From positions 25,141 through 89,140 of the forward strand of contig NZ_JACVMU010000013.1 in the NCBI RefSeq assembly GCF_014529985.1: a stretch of DNA of 64,000 nucleotides, in the 5' to 3' direction. Source of the DNA: Leucobacter sp. cx-42. Lineage in GTDB: Bacteria > Actinomycetota > Actinomycetes > Actinomycetales > Microbacteriaceae. The notes beneath the pieces are model-generated. The model did no database searches. It was not told where the DNA came from and saw only the letters and a list, made by a program, of their open reading frames with translations. Position numbers and translations under genes: made by a program. This document shows positions 59,574-64,000 of this stretch, one piece after another. The number at the start of each line of letters is the position of its first letter. The first letter of the stretch is position 1.

Positions 59574-61061
59574 GTGACTTTGGATTCCCGCGGTAACGCA
59601 ATACGCCCATGGCCAGCACTCTGGTCGCTCGTTCTCGGCTTCTTCATGATCTTGGTAGACACCACGATCGTGTCGGTCGCGAACCCGACGATCATGGCTG
59701 GTCTCGAGACAACAATGACGCTCACCCTGTGGGCGACGAGTGCGTACCTGCTCGCGTACGCGGTGCCGCTGCTTATTACTGGCCGCCTCGGCGACCGCTT
59801 CGGCCCGCGCCGCGTCTATCTCATTGGCCTGACGCTCTTCACGCTCGCATCGCTTGCGTGCGGTCTCGCGCCCTCGATCGAGCTCCTGATCATCGCTCGT
59901 GTTTTCCAGGGCCTCGGTGCAGCGCTCATGACACCTCAGACGATGGCGGTCATCACCCGCATCTTCGCGCCGCGTGAGCGCGGTGCAGCAATGGCGGTCT
60001 GGGGCATCACTGCTGGCGTTGCGACGCTCGTCGGCCCGATCCTCGGTGGCTTCCTGCTCGATGCTGCGGGTTGGGAGTGGATCTTCTTCATCAACGTCCC
60101 CGTTGGTGTGATCGCGTTCTATCTCGCGATGCGCAACGTGCCGGTGCTTGAGAAGCACCAGCGCCGCTTTGACTGGCTGGGTGTGGTGCTGAGTGCGGTT
60201 GGCCTCTTCCTGGTCGTCTTCGGCGTGCAGGAGGGTGAGTCCTTCGACTGGGGCCAGATCTGGGGTCCGATCTCTGTCTGGGGCGTCATCATCGCCGGGG
60301 TTGTGGTGCTTGCGATCTTCGTCTGGTGGCAGAAGGTGCAGAAGGGGGAGCCGCTGCTTCCGCTTGAGCTGTTCCGCGACCGCAACTTCTCGGTCGGCTC
60401 GCTCGCGATCACCACCGTCGGCTTCACCGTGACCGGTATGAGTTTGCCGCTGATGTTCTACTACCAGCTCGTCCGCGGACTCACCCCTACCCAGTCGGCC
60501 CTCATGCTTGTGCCGATGGCCGTGCTGTCTGCTGCGCTGGCAAAGCCCGTCGGCAGCTACATTGACAACCATGATCCGCGCCGCCTCGCACCGATTGCGC
60601 TGCTGCTCGTTGCGGTCGGCCTCGGCCTCTACATGCTCTGGCTCACCCCGGATGCGTCCATCTGGCTCCTCCTCGTCCCAAGCGCCGTGCTCGGCCTCGC
60701 GAACGCGATCATGTGGGGTCCGCTCGCGGCCATCACGACGTTCAGCCTGAAGCCGCAGCTCGCCGGCGCCGGATCGGGCGTCTACAACACCACCCGCCAG
60801 ATCGGTGCGGTGCTTGGCTCGGCCGCAATGGCGGTACTGATGTCCTCGCGCCTCGCTGCGCACCTCGGTGCAGACGCGGCCGCCAGCGGAACCGGCGCGC
60901 ACGTCGAAGCGCTTCCCGAGATCGCGCGCGAGGGCTTCGCCCGCGCCATGGCAGAGTCGATGATTCTTCCCGCGGTCGTCATCCTCGTTGGCGCGGTGGT
61001 CACGCTCGCGTTCAAGCCGCGTCCGACGAAGACCGGTCCGATCCCGACCACTGCCGACTGA
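59574..61061 (+). CDS. MFS drug exporter, DHA2 (14-TMS) type
   Basis: A 495-residue proton-driven efflux pump. Motif A appears as GRLGDRFGPRRVY, motif B as ARVFQGLGAALMTPQ and the antiporter motif C as AGVATLVGPILGG. The GTG at 59574 has TACTAT 6 bases upstream and no ribosome site, suggesting a leaderless transcript. No linked regulator. The substrate is not predictable. Confidence 0.92.
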   Translation: MTLDSRGNAIRPWPALWSLVLGFFMILVDTTIVSVANPTIMAGLETTMTLTLWATSAYLLAYAVPLLITGRLGDRFGPRRVYLIGLTLFTLASLACGLAPSIELLIIARVFQGLGAALMTPQTMAVITRIFAPRERGAAMAVWGITAGVATLVGPILGGFLLDAAGWEWIFFINVPVGVIAFYLAMRNVPVLEKHQRRFDWLGVVLSAVGLFLVVFGVQEGESFDWGQIWGPISVWGVIIAGVVVLAIFVWWQKVQKGEPLLPLELFRDRNFSVGSLAITTVGFTVTGMSLPLMFYYQLVRGLTPTQSALMLVPMAVLSAALAKPVGSYIDNHDPRRLAPIALLLVAVGLGLYMLWLTPDASIWLLLVPSAVLGLANAIMWGPLAAITTFSLKPQLAGAGSGVYNTTRQIGAVLGSAAMAVLMSSRLAAHLGADAAASGTGAHVEALPEIAREGFARAMAESMILPAVVILVGAVVTLAFKPRPTKTGPIPTTAD

Positions 61062-61100
61062 CCCGATGACGGCAGGCCTCAAACATGAAAACATGGTGGG

Positions 61101-61853
61101 GTGAGTAAGCAACAGAGGCCAACGCGCCAGCAGGCAGGGGTCGCCAGCGATACCCTCAGCACCGCCGGGTTGGTTATCGCCCTGGGCACGTTCTTCGCGA
61201 CCGTCCCCCTCGCAACACACGACGATGACGTAGGAACAGCTTGGTGGTTGATCGCACTAGCGATCGGCTCCTCGCTGCTCCTCACTGGAGTCGTCGTGAG
61301 GATGTTCCGACGAAGCGGTAATCTCTTTCGCCTGCTGGCGTTGCTCCTCATCGTGGCAGTGGTGTGTGCGCTCGGAATCTACACCGTAGCTACTGAGCTC
61401 CCAGGCCAGTTCTCTGGGATCGAAACGCGCATCGACGCGCTGTACTTCACCCTCACCACAATGACCACGACAGGCTACGGCGACATCCATGCTGTGGGGC
61501 AGCTTGCCCGTGTCATCGTGTCATGTATTTTCTTCTTTGACCTGCTCTTTGTCGGACTTGTGGGTGTCGAACTCTCGCGCATCGCACAACGTCAGCACGA
61601 GGGTTCGGAGCCACAAGTGGCGGAACCGGCGGATCAGGAGGCACCGAGTGCCACCCCTGAATCGCCCGAACCGCATGTGTCGAGTGAATCGCTTTCGGCG
61701 CGTGACACATTTGCTGCAAGTGACTTGGCGGTGAAGAAGTCCGACCCTGCCGATACACATGCGGAAGCACCGGTGCCGACGTCTGAAATCACGCCGGAAC
61801 CAGTGAGTGGCCAGCCGACTGTGCAGACCAAACCTGACGGGATTGCAGAATGA
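61101..61853 (+). CDS. Two-TM potassium channel-like protein
   Basis: A 250-residue protein with four hydrophobic stretches; the last two frame the pore helix and selectivity filter TTTGYGD (about 122-128). A long acidic, Pro/Ser-rich cytoplasmic tail (about 165-250) has no domain I recognise. GTG start at 61101. It overlaps the ClC gene by ATGA, so cation and chloride conductances are made together. Confidence 0.88.
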   Translation: MSKQQRPTRQQAGVASDTLSTAGLVIALGTFFATVPLATHDDDVGTAWWLIALAIGSSLLLTGVVVRMFRRSGNLFRLLALLLIVAVVCALGIYTVATELPGQFSGIETRIDALYFTLTTMTTTGYGDIHAVGQLARVIVSCIFFFDLLFVGLVGVELSRIAQRQHEGSEPQVAEPADQEAPSATPESPEPHVSSESLSARDTFAASDLAVKKSDPADTHAEAPVPTSEITPEPVSGQPTVQTKPDGIAE

Positions 61854-63100
61854 CCGCTGCAACACCGCAGCCGAAGCCCACGGTCTGGACACGACTTCGG
61901 GCGCGGGTTCGTCCCGTCGTGACAGCCGTCGGTATGGGCGGATTTGCTGGGCTGATTACGATCCTCACCTTCCAGGGAATGATGTGGCTACAGCACGTCA
62001 TCTGGGGTACTGCTCCCGTTGGGCCGCTGCGGATCGTGCTCACGATCTTGGCGGGTGGTGCGTTGCTGCTGGTGCTCGCACGATTTTCGCCCACAGAGAC
62101 TGTTGATGAGCTGATCCGCGATACTCGTCATCCGTGGTTGCAATCGCGCCGAACCATCACTGTGACCGCATTGGTTGCGATCGTTTCGGTCGCGTTCGGT
62201 GGCGCGATCGGTCCAGAGGCCGGACTGCTTGCTGTGGTTGCGCAGTGCTCCTCGATCGTCTCCCGTCTGATTGCACGCGACGAAGCGCAGGTGAGGGCGA
62301 TCTCAGAAGCGAGCGCCGCAGGATCGTTGGGCGGCCTCTACGGTTCGCCTCCAGCGGCAGCAGCATTGGAAGGAGATCTGCTCACACCGAGCAAACTTTC
62401 CGCGTTTATCGCGGGCGTATCGGGCTTCTTCGTCTTCATTTTTGTTGCGCGTAACGTCTTTGGTGGCGAGGGCGTCACGCGTGTTCCTTTGCCGGAGGCA
62501 ACAGACGGTGTGGGATGGCTCATCCTGGTGCCGGTATTGGTGGGTGCAGTATTCGGTGCCGCTTTCCGGGTTCTCCACAGCAGGTTGGAAGCGTTCACAT
62601 CGGCTGTGCGCCGCCCATGGCTCCTGACGGTTGTCGGAACACTGCTATTTGCTGGGCTCGCCGCGCTGCTGCCACTGGTGCGCTTCTCTGGACATCACGA
62701 CCTTGGCGTGGTGAACGAACTGTTCGCCGAAGGTGAGGGCGGTTTCCTCTGGGTGATTGCGCTCGCCAAACTCGCTGCCTTGCTCATCTGCTTGGGCGCT
62801 GGCTGGCGCGGCGGAGAGATCTTCCCGCTGATCTTCATTGGCGCTGCTGCTGGTGCGGCCTGCGCTGTGCTGTTGCCCGAGGCGGATCCGGCTGCTGCAG
62901 TGCTTGCAGCCATGGCCGCCACGGTGACGGTTGGCTGGCGTAAGCCACTTGCGGCATTCCTGCTGCTCATTCTTGTGGTTGAAAATGTCACAGTGCTACC
63001 GCTACTTGCTGGCGTTGGCGGCGGCTTGATCGTTGACCGACTGTTCTTTAACTCGGCAACATCGACAGAGCCAGAAGCTGACATGGTTGCGGCTCAGTAA
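61850..63100 (+). CDS. ClC-family chloride channel/antiporter
   Basis: A 416-residue membrane protein. The filter motif is GGAIGPEAGL (about 118-127); the Glu in GPEAG is the gating/exchange glutamate, where many family members have GREGP. The second filter region reads GGEIFPLIFIGAAAGA. Coupled to the K+ channel gene, it probably serves acid or osmotic stress. C-terminal tail short, no CBS domains. Confidence 0.9.
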   Translation: MTAATPQPKPTVWTRLRARVRPVVTAVGMGGFAGLITILTFQGMMWLQHVIWGTAPVGPLRIVLTILAGGALLLVLARFSPTETVDELIRDTRHPWLQSRRTITVTALVAIVSVAFGGAIGPEAGLLAVVAQCSSIVSRLIARDEAQVRAISEASAAGSLGGLYGSPPAAAALEGDLLTPSKLSAFIAGVSGFFVFIFVARNVFGGEGVTRVPLPEATDGVGWLILVPVLVGAVFGAAFRVLHSRLEAFTSAVRRPWLLTVVGTLLFAGLAALLPLVRFSGHHDLGVVNELFAEGEGGFLWVIALAKLAALLICLGAGWRGGEIFPLIFIGAAAGAACAVLLPEADPAAAVLAAMAATVTVGWRKPLAAFLLLILVVENVTVLPLLAGVGGGLIVDRLFFNSATSTEPEADMVAAQ

Positions 63101-63204
63101 CAGGCTGAAAAGGCGGATCCGCCGAGGTGGCACAACCCAGCTCAGAGGTACAGCTTGTCTGGGTGGGCAGTGGATGCGCCCGCGAATGCTGTATTCGCCA
63201 GGAT

Positions 63205-63240
63205 GTAGCGACGCAGGCATAGTCAGACCTGCGTCGCTAT
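63205..63240 (+). terminator. Terminator after ClC gene
   Basis: GTAGCGACGCAGG / CCTGCGTCGCTAT, a 13-bp stem (one G-T wobble) with a 10-base loop. Confidence 0.85.
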
Positions 63241-63291
63241 GGTGGCAGGAGTAACACGAGCCTCGCGCTCACAGTCTTGAAAGGTGAAAAC

Positions 63292-63603
63292 ATGATCGTT
63301 GCGTTCTCCGTAGCACCAAGCGGTGGGCCAGCAGGCCTCGCTGACGGGTCGGTATCGCCGGCAGTTGCACAGGCAGTGCGCGTGGTGCGTGATTCAGGGC
63401 TGCCGCACCGCACCTCTTCCATGTTTACGGAGATTGAGGGTACCTGGGATGAGTGCTTCGACGTTGTGAAGCGTGCAACCGAGGCAGTGATGCCATTTGG
63501 TGCGCGAGTCTCGCTGGTGATCAAGGCAGACATCCGCCCCGGGTTTGAGGGCGAACTCGACGGAAAGCTTGAACGTCTCGAACGCGCGATTGACGAAGGG
63601 TGA
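63292..63603 (+). CDS. MTH1187/YkoF-type thiamine-binding family protein
   Basis: A 103-residue protein, MIVAFSVAPSG, then VRDSGLPHRTSSMFTEIEG and ARVSLVIKADIR. This is the pattern of small UPF0045/thiamine-binding-like proteins with a ferredoxin fold. ATG at 63292 with GAAAGGTG upstream. No TPP riboswitch was found upstream. Confidence 0.85.
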   Translation: MIVAFSVAPSGGPAGLADGSVSPAVAQAVRVVRDSGLPHRTSSMFTEIEGTWDECFDVVKRATEAVMPFGARVSLVIKADIRPGFEGELDGKLERLERAIDEG

Positions 63604-63641
63604 GTGCGTGAGGCGGAACACGCCCGTGTTTTGGTCTCGGT

Positions 63642-63670
63642 TTGCGTCTGAGTGGGGATCGGCGTAATGT
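63642..63670 (+). promoter_or_regulatory. Candidate rRNA operon promoter
   Basis: TTGCGT (63642-63647) and TAATGT (63665-63670) are 17 bases apart, in front of the conserved rRNA leader sequence. Confidence 0.6.
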
Positions 63671-64000
63671 AATCCCTTGTCGCCGCAACGCAGCCGGGCA
63701 GCATCGCTGGCCTGGTTGATTCGCTTGCGGTTAACCGAAATCTACGGGTTTTGGTTGTTGGACTGCTTTTCGGAGGGCCATTGGTTTGGTCGGTACGGGG
63801 AGTGTCTGGTCCTTGAGAACTCAATAGTGTGCACTTGATTGTCAAATGCCAATTTTTATCCCCGGCATGAATCGTTTGGTTTGTGTTGGAGATTCCTTTT
63901 TTGGATGAATAATTCAGTGACAAATTTTTTGTCAGTGTTTCTATTTGTCAGGTCAAACTCGCATCTTGTCTGCCTTATTCCGGTGGATGGGTGCTTTTTG
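63671..64000 (+). other. rRNA operon leader (16S gene expected just beyond the window)
   Basis: The stretch CCTTGAGAACTCAATAGTGT (63811-63830) is a leader sequence typical of actinobacterial rrn operons, upstream of 16S rRNA. The region is A/T-rich with T runs and contains no open frame of note. No 16S sequence is reached by base 64000. Confidence 0.75.

Noticed and set aside
59436..61220. 594-codon open frame antisense to the MFS gene
   Set aside because: Arg/Asp/Glu/His-rich translation typical of the complement of a membrane protein gene; no recognisable domain.
63101..63291. TPP riboswitch before the thiamine-binding-type gene
   Set aside because: The conserved CTGAGA and ACCTGA segments of a TPP aptamer are absent.

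Overview
The window is chromosomal DNA from a high-GC actinobacterium, most likely a member of the Microbacteriaceae (a Leucobacter-like genus is my best guess from gene order and protein style; the genus is inference). It spans the replication origin. The order yidC-yidD-rnpA-rpmH / dnaA-oriC-dnaN-recF-dciA-gyrB-gyrA-DUF3566-tRNA-Ile is the classic actinobacterial origin arrangement. Clusters of DnaA boxes flank dnaA, and four parS-type sites for the ParB segregation protein lie in recF, before gyrB and in gyrB.

Region by region: (1) 1-12 kb is the origin core. (2) 12-23 kb is accessory: a secreted matrixin-like protease and a lipoprotein sit between tRNA-Ile and two tandem identical tRNA-Ala(TGC) genes, followed by a DapA-family lyase, a LAHTG-anchored surface protein, a histidine kinase/response regulator/DUF4097 operon, a hydrolase and a Nudix protein. 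(3) 23-39.5 kb is the conserved actinobacterial growth and division block: cyclophilin, rhomboid protease, crgA, class E sortase, a small membrane protein, pabA/trpG, then on the minus strand pknB and the tightly overlapping operon fhaA-fhaB-pstP-rodA-pbpA-pknA, ending at tRNA-Leu(CAG). A LANTG-anchored secreted metallophosphoesterase is inserted in this block. (4) 39.8-47 kb is variable: an McrBC type IV restriction system, an oxidoreductase, a 637-base intergenic region with DnaA boxes, palindromes and G-tract hairpins, and a large LuxR/LAL regulator. (5) 47-57 kb carries a CopD-CtaG fusion, an SDR, dcd, and a TetR-controlled MMPL plus YhgE/Pip export pair with two visible operators. (6) 57-64 kb carries trhO, the zinc-free ribosomal cluster rpmB-rpmG-rpsN, HU, an MFS pump, a K+ channel/ClC pair, a thiamine-binding-type protein and the leader of an rRNA operon whose 16S gene should start just past the window.

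How parts work together: the origin genes initiate replication (DnaA, DciA helicase loader, beta clamp, gyrase) and parS sites couple it to segregation. The PknA/PknB kinases, PstP phosphatase and FHA proteins control the RodA/PbpA elongation machinery and CrgA. Sortase E very probably anchors the two LAXTG proteins encoded 8 kb upstream and 1 kb downstream of it.

The most unusual observation is a family of at least five dispersed, equally long (about 92 bp), near-palindromic intergenic elements (22577, 26945, 30037, 39626, 58816, plus a half copy at 42788) that align without gaps. I do not recognise them as a described family. Other notable items are an MMPL transporter with a C-terminal extension resembling a degenerate ABC ATPase, a second DnaA-box cluster at 43.9 kb, and a recurring TANNNT motif 6-8 bases before start codons suggesting leaderless mRNAs.
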